Notes under the pieces: model-generated
Told to the model about the DNA's origin: nothing
Seen by the model: only the letters and a program-made list of their open reading frames with translations
The model's database searches: none
Origin: Maniola hyperantus
Taxonomy: Eukaryota > Arthropoda > Insecta > Lepidoptera > Nymphalidae
Direction of reading: 5' to 3'
Assembly (NCBI RefSeq): GCF_902806685.2
Contig: NC_048557.2
Coordinates: 2,906,654-2,970,653 of the forward strand
Length of the DNA stretch: 64,000 nt
In this document: one piece after another, positions 1-10,314 of the stretch
Layout of the letters: every line of letters starts with the position of its first letter
Numbering within the stretch: the first letter of the stretch is position 1
Translations under genes and position numbers: made by a program

Positions 1-78
1 ACTTTTTTATAGGTTTGTTACAAAAATCCATACTAGATGGCGCTGTCTTCCTTTGTCTACCGCGATTATCTAATATGT

Positions 79-390
79 ATAGCTTATGTCACTCTCCAGG
101 TCTCTAACCATCAGTGGCGTGCACAGGGTTTGAGACCAAGGTAGGCATTAGTTAGGTAGGAACCTGTTTACTGGCAGGCCATAATGAAAAATAAGCATTA
201 AGCTATTACAACTGGGGTAAGCAGTGCATTTATGCCTCTATGACCTGCACGCCACTGCTAACCATAGATAACATTCACTTATCTGTGTCTAACTATACCC
301 ATGCATAAAATCACGTCAATCCGTTGCGATGTGATTAAAGGGCAAACCAACAAACAAACACACTTTCGCATTTATAATAATATATGGCCT
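79..390 (-). mobile_element. Helitron-like family 2 copy, interrupted by a hAT MITE
   Basis: The flanks of the MITE at 112-257 match the family that reads, on this strand, from a cttcgtccgcg 3' end to a cactttcgcatttataat 5' end. The left part matches the 'cactctccaggtct' segment and the right part runs from 'taactatacccatgc' to 'ctttcgcatttataat'. The CTAG end is missing, so this copy is truncated. Family assignment rests on the complete copies at 10315-10533 and 55261-55479. Confidence 0.7.
112..257 (+). mobile_element. hAT-type MITE, family 1 copy 1
   Basis: The 146-bp element has terminal inverted repeats beginning CAGTGGCGTGCA and ending TGCACGCCACTG. It is flanked by a perfect 8-bp duplication CTAACCAT at 104-111 and 258-265. 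Eight-bp duplications with CAG-type ends are characteristic of hAT elements. It has no coding capacity. Two more copies with different 8-bp duplications lie at 4383 and 24840. Confidence 0.9.
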
Positions 391-659
391 AGTGAATACA
401 ATATTGCGAGAAAACCATGCGAATACTCTTTCCATCAGAAATAATACCATTATGTGCATAACTAGTTCAAGATATTATCTGAAACGAGCAAAGAAAGGTG
501 CAAACACTAGCACATAGGAAACAATGGAGCTGATTACATTATGATACAATTTAACATTAGTAATAAGCGATTGCGTAAACTGACTAACGTAGTCATATGC
601 AACGGTTGCTAGAGCTTTCATAATCTTGTTGATATCTCCATGTAGGTATATTATATTTA

Positions 660-1572
660 AAAACCGGTCAAGTGCGAAACAGGTTCGCGCACCAAGGGTT
701 CCGTAATTCAGTGGTATTTTTTCAACATTTCGCACGATAATTCAAAAACTATGATGCATAAAAATAAATAAAAATCTGTTTTAGAATGTACAAGTGAAGA
801 CCTTTCATATGACACCCCACTTGATATTATAGCTATCTTACTTCGAAAATTGGAAATACTTATTATTAGATGACTAATGACTTTATTATTAATAATTGTA
901 ATTTCAACAATTTTTTGTAAGTATATTTATGTTAGTTAGTACTCGTAGTTTAATTAGTGTAATTGGGCTTTATGGCCGTTCTAATTATATAATAATAATA
1001 ATAATGACCACAATTTAATTTTTTTGTGTGATGTAACCACAAATTCACGGTTTTCAGATATTTTCCCAAATGTCAGCTATAGACCTACTTACCTGCCTAA
1101 TTTCAGGATTCTAGGTCAACGGGAAGTACCCTGTATCCCTATAGGAAACGGAACCCTTATAGGATCACTTTGTTGTCTGTCTGTCTGTCTGTCAAGAAAC
1201 CTACAGGGTACTTCCCGTTGACCTAGAATCATGAAATTTGGCAGGTAGGTAGATCTTATAGCTGACTGAAAAATCTGAAAACCGTGAATTCAGGGTTAGA
1301 TCACACAAAAATAAATAAATTGTGGTCATGAACTAATAATTAGTATTTTCAACTTTCGAAGTGAGTGACTATACCAAGTGTGGTATCATATGAAAGGTGT
1401 ACTTCACCTGTACATTCTAAAACAGATTTTTATTTATTTTTATGCATCATAGTTTTTGAATTATCGTGCAAAAAGTCGAAAAAATACGACTGTAGTACCG
1501 AGTACGGAACCCACATTGCGCGAGCCTGACTCGCACTTGGCCGGTTTTTCCTTTTGAGGTACGGAACCCTAA
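660..1572. repeat. Two 'GGTTCCGT' interspersed repeats in inverted (fold-back) order
   Basis: A forward copy runs from the 'accggtcaagtgcg' end at about 660 to 'gggaagtaccctgta' near 1135. A reverse-complement copy runs from about 1148 to 'cttggccggttttt' at 1546. The last 25 bases, 1547-1572, are the missing 3' end of the forward copy ('ttgaggtacggaaccctaa'). The forward copy therefore seems split near its end by an inverted copy. An AT-rich insert of about 130 bp (868-1007) interrupts the left arm. The arms could form a stem of several hundred bases. The family, about 430 bp with GTCT/GACA runs, is not assigned to a class. Confidence 0.8.
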
Positions 1573-1843
1573 AAAGGTCACTTACTTAACTTTCCTACAT
1601 ACTTATTTTCTCCCAACTACCTACCTATGTACAAACACCCAAAATCAAGACGGTTGTTTTCATAAGTCCTAAATAAATAACCATCTGTAAATAGCCCACA
1701 TTTCCGCTTATCGTAAATACACATACAAAAGATAATTTTAACTACGTATAAATAACGTCGGCTGGATACCAATCCGAGTGGTCGGACAAATAAAATAATA
1801 ATAAAATTTAAAAAATTTAAAAAAAAAATTGTCTTATGAGAAA

Positions 1844-2066
1844 CTAGCTTATGCTCGCGACTTCGTCCGCGTGGACTACACAAATTTCAAACCCCTATTT
1901 CACCCCCTTAGGGGTTGAATTTTCAAAAATCCTTTCTTAGCGGACGCCTACATCATAATAGCTATCTGCATGCCAAATATCAGCCCGATCCGTCCAGTAG
2001 TTTGAGCTGTGCGGTGATAGATCAGTCAGTCAGTCAGTCACCTTTTCCTTTTATATATTTAGAAGA
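1844..2066 (-). mobile_element. Helitron-like family 1 copy (TC...CTAG)
   Basis: Read on the minus strand the element starts TCTTCTAAATATATAAAAGG after an A. It carries a (GACT)n run and ends in a GC-rich hairpin (CGCGGACGAAGTCGCG) about 11 nt before CTAG, which is followed by T. A 5' TC, a 3' CTRR preceded by a hairpin, and insertion between A and T without target duplication are Helitron hallmarks. It is non-coding, hence non-autonomous. Confidence 0.8.
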
Positions 2067-2637
2067 TGTCTTATGTAAGAAATTCAGTCGTATTGGTCGT
2101 TATATGAGATCAAACATATTACAAGATGTTTTCTGTCGTATTGTAATAATTAAATTGTATAAAACGGGTAGGTTCATACCACAATTAATTAGGCGATGTT
2201 TAATTACCAATATTTCGACTGAGTTGCATGAGTCGTGGGACCATAACAGCTCTTACTTCAACTCTCAATATACAATACAAAATGTCGTTAAACTACTAAA
2301 TAAGCTTAAAATCATTAGTTTCCTATGTCGGATCAGACACGCGCCATACTAATCTTTTCTTGTCTAGTAATAATCGTGTCTTATAATGTGCAAACGGTCT
2401 TAGTCATCCGACAGTCGGCCGACTAGACACTTCGATAAAGGATACTTAGACGTTACGAAACGATTGATCCTGAGCCGTCGTCGAATGGAAACTTAGTTGG
2501 CTTTCCTATTTCAAAATTTTCCGCTAATTTTATTGACGTTTCAAAATCCGACACGTGAAATATGCGATTGGTGACTCAGTGGGCACCCCTCTGAAATGTC
2601 AAGGTGTTATTGTGAGTTTAACGAACTAACGTCGTCG
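2067..2637. other. No recognisable gene
   Basis: An open frame runs on from the Helitron to 2352, but its residues match nothing I recognise and its start lies inside the transposon. It is probably chance. No clear repeat family is seen here. Confidence 0.5.
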
Positions 2638-2731
2638 ACAACCTCCCTGGCACAGTGGTAAGCACTGTGGTCGTATTAGTAGGAGGTCCCGGGTTCAATT
2701 CCTGGCAGGGGTTTGGAATTTTATAATTTTA
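2638..2731 (+). mobile_element. tRNA-derived SINE (family 2), 5' head
   Basis: The tRNA-like head has an A-box region (tggcacagtggtaagc) and a B box (gggttcaattcc), ending 'ggggtttggaattttataat'. It matches the head of the full SINE at 3679-4024 on the opposite strand. The body is cut off by the Helitron-like insertion that follows. Confidence 0.8.
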
Positions 2732-2946
2732 CTAGTTTATGCTCGCGACTTCGACCGCGTGGACCACACAAATTCACTCCCATATCTCACCCCCTTAGAC
2801 GTTGAATTTTCAAAAATCCTTCCTTAACGGATGCCTACGTCATAATAGCTATCTGCATGCCAAATTTCAGCCCGATCCGTCCAGTAGTTTGAGCTGTGCG
2901 TTGATAGATCAGTCAGTCAGTCAATCACCTTTTCCTTTTATATATT
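2732..2946 (-). mobile_element. Helitron-like family 1 copy inserted in the SINE
   Basis: The plus strand shows A then CTAGTTTATGCTCGCG at the left and the (GTCA)n / ccttttccttttatatattta end at the right. It sits after the SINE head; about nine bases resembling the next SINE segment (tttctaaat) follow it. Confidence 0.75.
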
Positions 2947-2977
2947 TATTTCTAAATATTATATTTATTTAGAACAC

Positions 2978-3100
2978 TTGAAAAGAGCAACCGCCGAGTT
3001 ACTTGCTGGTTCTTGTCGGTAGGCACGGGATTCCGAAACAGTGGTAAATTATTTGACGATCCAAATGCACTGGTAAAAGTTTACTTGAATTTAATTTAAT
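2978..3100 (+). mobile_element. LINE 3'-end-like repeat ('gaaaagagcaaccgccgag')
   Basis: The segment 'gaaaagagcaaccgccgag...ttgctggttctt...gtaaaagttta' recurs at 62545-62665 in the same orientation with moderate divergence. The type of LINE is not certain. It has no coding capacity. Confidence 0.55.
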
Positions 3101-3219
3101 TTATTTATTTTGTAGAGAGAAACAGTAACAATTAGATAAATAGTTAGTAATTAGTATTTAGTATATATAAAAACACTTAAACCTAAGCAGTCTCCAATGA
3201 GAAATTAATACTTATAATA

Positions 3220-3650
3220 AAAACCGGTCAAGTGCGAGGCAGGCTCGCGCAATGAGGGTTCCGTACTACAGTCGTATTTTTTCGACATTTTGCACGATAA
3301 TGCAAAAACTATGGATGCATAAAAATAAACAAAAATCTGTTTTAGAATGCACAGGTGAAGACCTTTCATATAATACCCCATTTGATATAGTCACTCACTT
3401 CGAAAGTTGAAAATACTAATTATTAGTTCATGACCACAATTTAATTTTTTTTGTGTGATCTAACCCTAAATTCACGGTTTTCAGATTTTTCCCCAAATGT
3501 CAGCTATAAGATCTACCTACCTGCCAAATTTCATGATTCTAGGGCAACGGGAAGTACCCTGTAGGTTTTCTCGACAGACAGACGGACAGACAGACAGACA
3601 AAGTGATCAATAAGGGTTCCGTTTTTCCTTTTGAGGTACGGAACCCTAAT
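3220..3650 (+). repeat. 'GGTTCCGT' interspersed repeat, full-length copy
   Basis: This is the cleanest single copy of the family found as an inverted pair at 660-1572. It runs from 'aaaccggtcaagtgcg' through a GACA run to 'ttgaggtacggaaccctaa'. The two ends carry short inverted GGTTCCGT/ACGGAACC motifs. Other full copies lie at 52795-53244 and 59792-60228. Confidence 0.75.
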
Positions 3651-3678
3651 AATTGAATAAAAATATATTGTATTCTTA

Positions 3679-4024
3679 ATTTTTTTTATTTTTTTTTTAT
3701 TCAGATACAAGTTAGCCCTTGACTGCAATCTCACCTGATGGTAAGTGATGATGCAGTCTAAGATGATAGCGGGCTAACCTGGAAGGGGTATGACAGTTTT
3801 TATTAAACCCATACCCCTTTGGTTTCTACACGGCATCGTACCGGAACGCTAAATCGCTTGGCGACACGGCTTTGCCGGTAGGGTGGTAACTAGCCACGGC
3901 CGAAGCTTCCCACCAGACCAGACCAGAAATTTAGAAATTGTAAAATTCCAAACCCCTGCCAGGAATCGAACCCGGGACCTCCCACTAATAAGACCACAGC
4001 GCTCACAACTGCGCCAGGGAGGTC
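3679..4024 (-). mobile_element. tRNA-derived SINE (family 2), full-length
   Basis: On the minus strand it opens with a tRNA-like head (B box gggttcgattcctgg near 3965). A body of about 200 bp follows, then a tail 'gcatcatcacttaccatcagg...gcagtcaagggctaac', ending in an A-rich tract at the left edge. The tail is clearly similar to the 3' end of the Jockey-like LINE fragment at 28460-28680. That similarity suggests the SINE borrows that LINE's reverse transcriptase. Confidence 0.85.
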
Positions 4025-4382
4025 GTCAATTCTATTCTGGGTTTCGACATAGGTAGACCTAGGTAGGCACTAGGCACACCGCGGGCGGTGGTTAATGCAC
4101 TTTGAAAGTAAATTATCTAGCGTTACACAATTCAGGAGGCTTTTGTCTTTTGACATCATTGCATGCAACATTTTCGTAACACTAATGATTCGAGTAACTT
4201 TTATGAATCTAGATTACAAATATATTCAACATAATACCTATAATTACAATATCTAGTAGGTAGGTAGGTAGGTATTGGACTATTTTTTTTATTTTGTATT
4301 TTTATTGAATGGTTTACTAGCGATTATAACATAAAAATTAGTATATAATATAATAAATACATAGATTTTTCTATCATGCACA
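4025..4382. other. No gene; simple AGGT repeats
   Basis: AT-rich DNA with a short run of tandem AGGT (about 4256-4275). This four-base repeat recurs across the window (5.5, 5.7 and 6.9 kb). Nothing coding is recognised. Confidence 0.5.
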
Positions 4383-4525
4383 CAGTGGCGTGCAGCTCAT
4401 AGAGGCATAAAAGCACTGCTTACCTAAGAAATAGTTACCCTAGTTGAAATAGCTTAATGCTCAATGTAAATAGGTACCTTCCTAAATACTGCTTACCGTG
4501 GCTTTGAACCCTGTGCACGCCACTG
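4383..4525 (-). mobile_element. hAT-type MITE, family 1 copy 2
   Basis: The 143-bp element has CAGTGGCGTGCA / TGCACGCCACTG ends and a perfect 8-bp target duplication CATGCACA at 4375-4382 and 4526-4533. Interior order is inverted relative to the copy at 112. Confidence 0.9.
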
Positions 4526-4740
4526 CATGCACAACTATGTTAAATCATTTAAAAGTAAACTATTGGTGATTAAACGATTAATGGAACTCCTCAACGGATA
4601 AGAGTAAATTGCTCGCGATCAGTGTAATAGCTTAGTAGGTAAACAGTAGATTTTTAACCAGGCATAGCATATTTTAATACCATTGGGGCCACTAAAAATT
4701 GTGAAATAAATTTTTTTTACAAAAAAAATAATATATATTT

Positions 4741-5420
4741 AGATTCGTACACAAATCCAACTTAATTGACAGATTTAAATCTAGTGCTATCCTTTACTTT
4801 AGGGAGATTTATGTAAGGGATAGCAATAGACCTGCCATTTTAGTTTAAGAGATTGTGTTGTGGTAAGGGCGTTTGTGCACACAATCCGGTATTTGGCAAC
4901 TACCTAGTCAAATTAACAAACGTCAAAACACGCGCTTAGTACCTATGCAAGCATCTATGAAATACTGGCATGTGACGTCACAATGATTTACCGTGATTTT
5001 TTGGTTTAATCGATAATTTAAAATGGTTATTACAATAAAAACTAACAAAAGACACGTGGATTTTACGTATTTTGGAAGACCTTCTATAAAATAATCACTG
5101 AGAAATAAATTTTTTTTGACATAGGTACCTACCTAGGCAAATACCCTATTGTAAGTAATTTCTGTTATACAAAATCTCTAAACAAAATTAAAAGATCTAA
5201 GTCTATCCTTTTCCGCAGGTTGCATTACAATTTATGAAAGGAACAGCAATAGATTTCGACCTGTCATTTTAGTTTAGAGAATGTACCTACCTACTAAGCC
5301 ATTTTTAATTATTGACATGTCTAAAAATAGCGTTATAGGTAGGTACTTTCGTAAAATATTCCCTGCAGAAAAGGATGATAGCTTTTAGAGCTGTCAATTT
5401 AGTTTTGGCATTGTGTAGGT
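4741..5420. repeat. Three diverged palindromic MITE copies
   Basis: Segments near 4750-4862, 5163-5290 and 5318-5420 share the pattern 'aatctctaaac...ctatccttt...gcaatagat...tttagtttagagatt'. This family is nearly self-complementary end to end. The best copy is at 29633-29763. These three are degraded, and their targets are not determined. Confidence 0.55.
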
Positions 5421-5559
5421 AGGTTACAACCGAATCGAATGAGAACGATATTTTTCGATATTCACATGTAGGTAGGTGCTGTTAACTGTCAGTACTCAGT
5501 AGGTAGGTAGTAGGTACTTACTTACACAACGAAAATTTTTCTCATTGCTAGTTAGCTAG

Positions 5560-6870
5560 GTGGGTTTGTTTACTGAATGAAATATGGCTTTGCGTAGGCA
5601 AAGAGCGGAGTAAAGCGCCGTTCAGCCCTTATCGAACGTTGTAGAACAATAACGATAAGAAAAATCGAAGACCACGTTAGCGGCGCAACAGGTAGGTAGG
5701 TATAATACCAACGTTATGTTGCTTGATAGAACCAAACAAACGCGACAAAGGTTAACCAAATTATATAATTTATTCACGTCCCTCGTTACACGCTTTAACG
5801 CTTTATTTTTTTAATCACACACGGCTTACGTAAGCCACAGGTAATGCGGATTGCACAAAAAATCCTAACCGACAATGAGTTATGATTATGACAACGTACG
5901 GAACGAGGTCGCTGACCTACAATAGGAAAAAACCGTCATTTTAATTTTTATCCCACTTGAACACCGCGGAAACCGAAAATCTCTACAAAATTACGATTAG
6001 TCACACGTACACACACAAAAGCGAGTAACAGAGGCGGTTGAACGTATTAACAAATACTGTTCAAACATGATTAACATACCTTATGTTTGAATTCCAACGT
6101 ACGTTCACCTTAAAACTAAGCCTTTGTTCCACAAGTCAATGTCTCCCGATCATATAGAACGGTTTTATCTGAAAATAGAAACGAATTTTATATTAAATGT
6201 GCCGCCTTTAACACTAACTAGCCGGCCCTACGGGAGGAAACAAGGAACGATCCGCCATGGAGGCGAAGTGTAAACACAATGTATCCGAGCCGTTTGTACT
6301 TTGTTTTGTATACGCACCGATAAAAAGAACACGTTCACAACAGTTTTTGTCCACAAGCACAGAATAGTCGGTTGTTCCGAAGCAAAACTAGTTTATTTTC
6401 TTATCGCATTATAACAAACAACAGTCACCCGTCCTCACTGGCGGTCGGCGCGAGACTGGGCGAACGCAGCGCCCTCTCTTCTGCGCCCTGTTGCGGGCGT
6501 GTGTGCGTTAATTTTCGTCTCTGTGGGAGTGCACCCTGCGCCCCGACAACGGTTTATTTATTTTCGAATACAGGGTGAAGAATAAAGTCTGTGCAGTTCG
6601 GCGAGGGAAAAATTGAATATTGGGATAAAGGCAGCAGCGGAAAATTGTAAAACGACGAAGAACATGGACGCTATTGCGCGTCGTTTCTTTATTCTTGTAA
6701 ACGGCCGTGAACCGGCACGACAGCCGGTCATTGCCACGGACGGGTATAAATATACGTCACATCATCTGAAACATATAATTTTTATTGAAAATACTTAAAA
6801 TATCTAAATTTATGGTAATCGTATGTTAATGTATTCGAGTGGCAATAAACTTTGTATTGACTTATGAGTG
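5560..6870. other. Single-copy, CpG-richer stretch; possible host promoter or first exon
   Basis: I find no repeat family here, unlike most of the window. Base composition becomes GC/CpG-rich at 6210-6760. A 36-codon ORF starts at an ATG in good context (gccATGg, about 6256) and other short frames overlap 6372-6578. None resembles a known protein. It could be a promoter, a 5' UTR or an unrecognised ncRNA exon. No splice or transcript evidence is available. Confidence 0.3.
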
Positions 6871-7079
6871 TTATTATAATAATTTTAATCTTGAAAGTTT
6901 TAGGTATATTGTTGCTAGGTAGGTAGGTAATCGGATTGCTGTATTAAGAGACAAATCATCATCATCATTATAACAACACTACGCTTTTAATAATGATCTT
7001 AATCGGTACAGTAAGTACCTATAGTCGACTTTTTAATTAAACAACACGTTTTGACATTAGCTGATGTCAAATTCAATCT

Positions 7080-7150
7080 TTGCGCCGCCTGCATCCAGCG
7101 GCTCCCTGCGACTCGTCTGATGTCGTCTTGTCCGCCTAGTGGGGGGGTCT
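7080..7150 (-). mobile_element. RTE-type LINE ORF2 3' fragment
   Basis: A short stretch (gcatccagcggctccctgcg and following) matches the RTE-family 3' end seen complete at 26051-26446 and 43998-44420. Confidence 0.75.
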
Positions 7151-7656
7151 CCTGGGTACATCATCACTATAGTAAAATTTGATGAGGTCGCATTGAAAAA
7201 ACCATTTATCGATGAAAATATTACAGTAAAACTTAAAGCTAGCCTTATCTAAGTAATTGGCTCCACTATAGAAAGGTTCACCACTATTTATTCACGAATA
7301 TTATACTATATAGGTATAGCGGTAATATTCAGTATAAAGAGGTTCATTTGCACTTTACATATCTGTAATTTCAAGTTTCGGAGACACGTATTTATAGACA
7401 TTTATACAATTTTAAAATGATTAACATTATAAATAGAAAACACGATTACTACATAGATTTCGTTAATATTCACTGGAAAGATATTAATTTGCACTGATCT
7501 TTACGTAATTTCTTAATTTCAAGACACGTAATCGCGTATTTTATACAGATTTATGTAAATAAAATGAAATTAATTAGGTCCCTAGCATTTTTAGAAACAC
7601 AAAACTGCAAAGTATGAACTACGAACACATATAAAGATTACCATAACATAAACCTA

Positions 7657-8793
7657 TAATACTTTTTTTTTAAACTGGTTTTACGGCTCTGGGATCTATA
7701 ATAATCTTGCTGGGAACCAAAGACCAATAAAGTAAACTTAGCAAGATACTTTTTTTTAACTGGTTTTACGGCTCTGGGTTCTAATCTATACCTCCCCCCC
7801 GCTCCCACCATCAAGAGCGAGCGAAGCAAGCTCGGGACTTGGGGCACTCCGACTCGGAAGGGTTAGGTTAGAAGGGGATGGCGGGGTCTGTAAGACCCCG
7901 CCATCCCCTTCGTGGGTTATTTCTTTTTTTACCACCCAGAAAAAAGGAGCCCCGCGTAGCGGGGCTCCGTCGACGGGCCCCGGTCGACGGGCCCCGGTCG
8001 ACGAGAAGAGACCACCACTATGGTGGGGGGTCTCTTTCCTCCCCCCCGCTCCCACCATCAAGAGCGAGCGAAGCGAGCTCGGGACTTGGGGCACTCCGAC
8101 TCGGAACGGTTAGGTTAGAAGGGGATGGCGGGGTCTGTAAGACCCCGCCATCCCCTTCGTGGGTTATTTCTTTTTTTACCACCCAGAAAAAAGGAGCCCC
8201 GCGAAGCGGGGCTCCGTCGACGGGCCCCGATCGACGAGAAGAGACCACCACTATGGTGGGGGGTCTCTTTCCTCCCCCCCGCTCCCACCATCAAGAGCGA
8301 GCGAAGCGAGCTCGGGACTTGGGGCACTCCGACTCGGAACGGTTAGGTTAGAAGGGGATGGCGGGGTCTGTAAGACCCCGCCATCCTCTTCGTGGGTTAT
8401 TTCTTTTTTTACCACCCAGAAAAAAGGAGCCCCGCGAAGCGGGGCTCCGTCGACGGGCCCCGGTCGACGGGCCCCGGTCGACGAGAAGAGACCACCACTA
8501 TGGTGGGGGGTCTCTTTCCTCCCCCCCGCTCCCACCATCAAGAGCGAGCGAAGCGAGCTCGGGACTTGGGGCACTCCGACTCGGAATGGTTAGGTTAGAA
8601 GGGGATAAACCCCCCCCCTCCTAACCTACCCAATCCTTAAGTTTTTTAAAACAGGCTACGCCAGAAGACTCGCTTTAAAGCCGTTTAGAAAAAAAAGTTT
8701 ACTTTACTGGTCTGTAGTCTGTAGGTACAGCAGCAGCAAAAGTATTATAGATTAGAACCCAGAGCCGTAAAATCAGTAAAAAAAAAAGTATTA
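7657..8793. mobile_element. Fold-back-like TIR element with a hairpin tandem array inside
   Basis: The left end reads TAATAC-T9 then ctggttttacggctctggg (7657-7694), and the motif repeats at 7745-7790. The right end (8746-8793) is its reverse complement: ccagagccgtaaaatcagt, an A run, then GTATTA. A second arm segment (gaccaataaagtaaactt at 7723-7740) is matched inverted at about 8695-8713. The arms enclose 3.3 units of a 247/233-bp GC-rich repeat. TA is present at both outer edges, so a TA duplication is possible but not proven. No transposase is encoded. The organisation recalls fold-back transposons; the superfamily is unknown. Confidence 0.75.
7801..8608. repeat. 247/233-bp GC-rich tandem array of hairpins
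   Basis: Unit starts ('gctcccaccatcaagagcg') fall at 7801, 8048, 8281 and 8528, giving periods of 247, 233 and 247 bp plus a partial unit. The 14-bp difference is one extra gggccccggtcgac. Each full unit holds a 17-bp perfect stem with loop TGTAA (7872-7910, 8119-8157; one mismatch at 8352-8390), then a 10-bp stem ggagccccgc/gcggggctcc, then ccacca/tggtgg. After the last partial unit the sequence inverts ('cctcctaacctaccc', 8611-8630). ORFs on both strands repeat with the units and look like by-products of composition. Confidence 0.9.
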
Positions 8794-8984
8794 CAGGTGT
8801 TAACGGTGGTAACCTATGACAGTATCTATTGTATTTTGCGATTTTGTATTGTGTTTGTTTAGTTTATTCTAATAATGCTAATTGTGATTAAAGTGATTAA
8901 TTTTATTAAAAAAATGATTTTCGAGCTCTGAAATTTTAACTTAGAGTTTCAGGAGCACCCCCTTTACTGCCCCCTATCCCAATG

Positions 8985-9225
8985 GATGGTATTGTACTCT
9001 ATAGCAACCCCAAGTAATTACCTACTATACAAATCATGCCCGCGTAGAATGGTGCCAAGAATACTGGCTGCATATCCGCGCTGGACAGCCAGGCTGATCT
9101 GTTGCGCAGCCCTTCTGTCACCAGATGATCGCGGTGAAATGTCTCGTAATTTTTTTTTGCACTATGACTCCATGGCCCCAGGGTCTCCACAGCAAATGGA
9201 ACAAAAATGTTACTCATGCCTACCT
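8985..9225 (-). mobile_element. LINE ORF2 C-terminal fragment (FVPFAVETLG motif)
   Basis: The minus strand encodes IFVPFAVETLGPWSHSAKK and continues in a degraded frame. The same module appears at 12255-12370, 44906-45100 and 47925-48078. It resembles the tail of insect non-LTR reverse transcriptases; the clade is not assigned. It is a pseudogene fragment. Confidence 0.6.
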
Positions 9226-9465
9226 ACTTGCGCCGCTTGCCGTCAAAAATACAGTTTTGTAAGTAGGTAAGACGTAACAAAACTTAAGTAGGTACCTACT
9301 GCAGAGAAGAAGTTACTGGAAAGTTAAATTAAAAATACAACTTCGGAGGGTGGATCTATTTTTAATTTTACGAAGCCCAAATCACCGCAGTTGCTTCCGA
9401 AGCGACTTTAAACAAAAACAAACTGATCCTATAAAAGTTCCGATTTCCCGCGAAGACCGCGGATT

Positions 9466-9740
9466 TTTAGGGTTCCGTACCAATAGGGCGCCAACGGGAC
9501 CCTAGCTATTACCAAGCCTCGCTATCCATCCGTCTGTCCGTCTGTCTGTCAGCGGGTTGTATCTCGTCAACCGTACTACTTACTAGATAGAGTTGAAATT
9601 TCCACAGAGTGTATTTCTATTGCCGCTATTAACAAAAAAAAAATTCAAAATGGCCGCCACGAATATTAAAAAAATTAAAAAGTGTTATTTCTTGTACGAT
9701 GGTACCCTTCGTGTGTGAGCCCGACTCGCACTTGACCTGT
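9466..9740 (-). repeat. Variant of the 'GGTTCCGT' repeat
   Basis: It begins 'ttagggttccgtacc', has a GTCTGTCC run and ends 'gcccgactcgcacttgacctg', matching the ends of the main family but with a different interior. A partial copy in the opposite orientation lies at 10108-10233. Confidence 0.6.
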
Positions 9741-10050
9741 GCTAGCCTAGTAGTTAGGACGTACGCCTTCTAATCGGAGGTCGGGGGTTCGATACCGGGC
9801 ACGCACCTCTAACCTTTAATTAATTAAATATCACTTGCTTTAACGGTGAAGGAAAACATCGTGAAGAAACCTGCATAATGAACATAATGAACATTCTTCA
9901 TAATGTTATCAAAGTTGTGTGAAGTCTACCAATCCGCACATGACCAGCGTAGTAGTAGACTATGGCCAAAACTCCTTCTCACTCTGAGAGGCGACCCGTG
10001 CTCTGTAGTGAGCCGGCGATGGGTTGATTATGGTAATGATGATGTATTTA
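9741..10050 (+). mobile_element. tRNA-derived SINE (family 1)
   Basis: It starts 'gtgctagcctagtagttagga' (tRNA-like A box), has a B-box-like 'gggggttcgatacc' and 'tttaacggtgaaggaaaacatc', and ends 'gatgggttgattatggtaatgatgatg'. The (ATG)n tail resembles the RTE 3' end (ggttgatgatgatg), suggesting RTE-driven movement. Confidence 0.85.
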
Positions 10051-10107
10051 ATTTGTTATAAGTATAAGTATAAGTTTGTTATATGTTAAAACTTCGTCTC
10101 TCTGTCT

Positions 10108-10233
10108 ATTACAGTTCACGAGTACAGCCCGCTGACAGACAGGCGGACGGACGGACGGCCAGACGGACGGATAGCGGAGGCTTATTAGTAATAGGGTCCC
10201 GTTGGCACCCTTCGGGCACGGAACCCTGTAAAG
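10108..10233 (+). repeat. Partial 'GGTTCCGT' repeat variant with GGAC run
   Basis: Contains tandem GGAC/GACA and ends 'gcacggaaccctgtaaag', the reverse orientation of the variant at 9466-9740. Confidence 0.55.
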
Positions 10234-10314
10234 TAGCATCTATAGTCGAGTTAATTAAACAACATTTTTTGACGTTTCCAGTGCTAACTAATTTTTATGA
10301 AAAACTAGCTAATG

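Noticed and set aside
1915..2352. 145-codon ORF
   Set aside because: Starts inside a Helitron-like element and runs into unrelated DNA; no motif.
2641..2711. tRNA gene
   Set aside because: A and B boxes belong to a SINE head; the body matches the SINE at 3679-4024 and there is no good cloverleaf.
7786..8624. Overlapping ORFs on both strands (up to 157 codons) in the GC-rich array
   Set aside because: They repeat with the 247/233-bp unit on both strands and follow hairpin composition; no domain, no conserved start.
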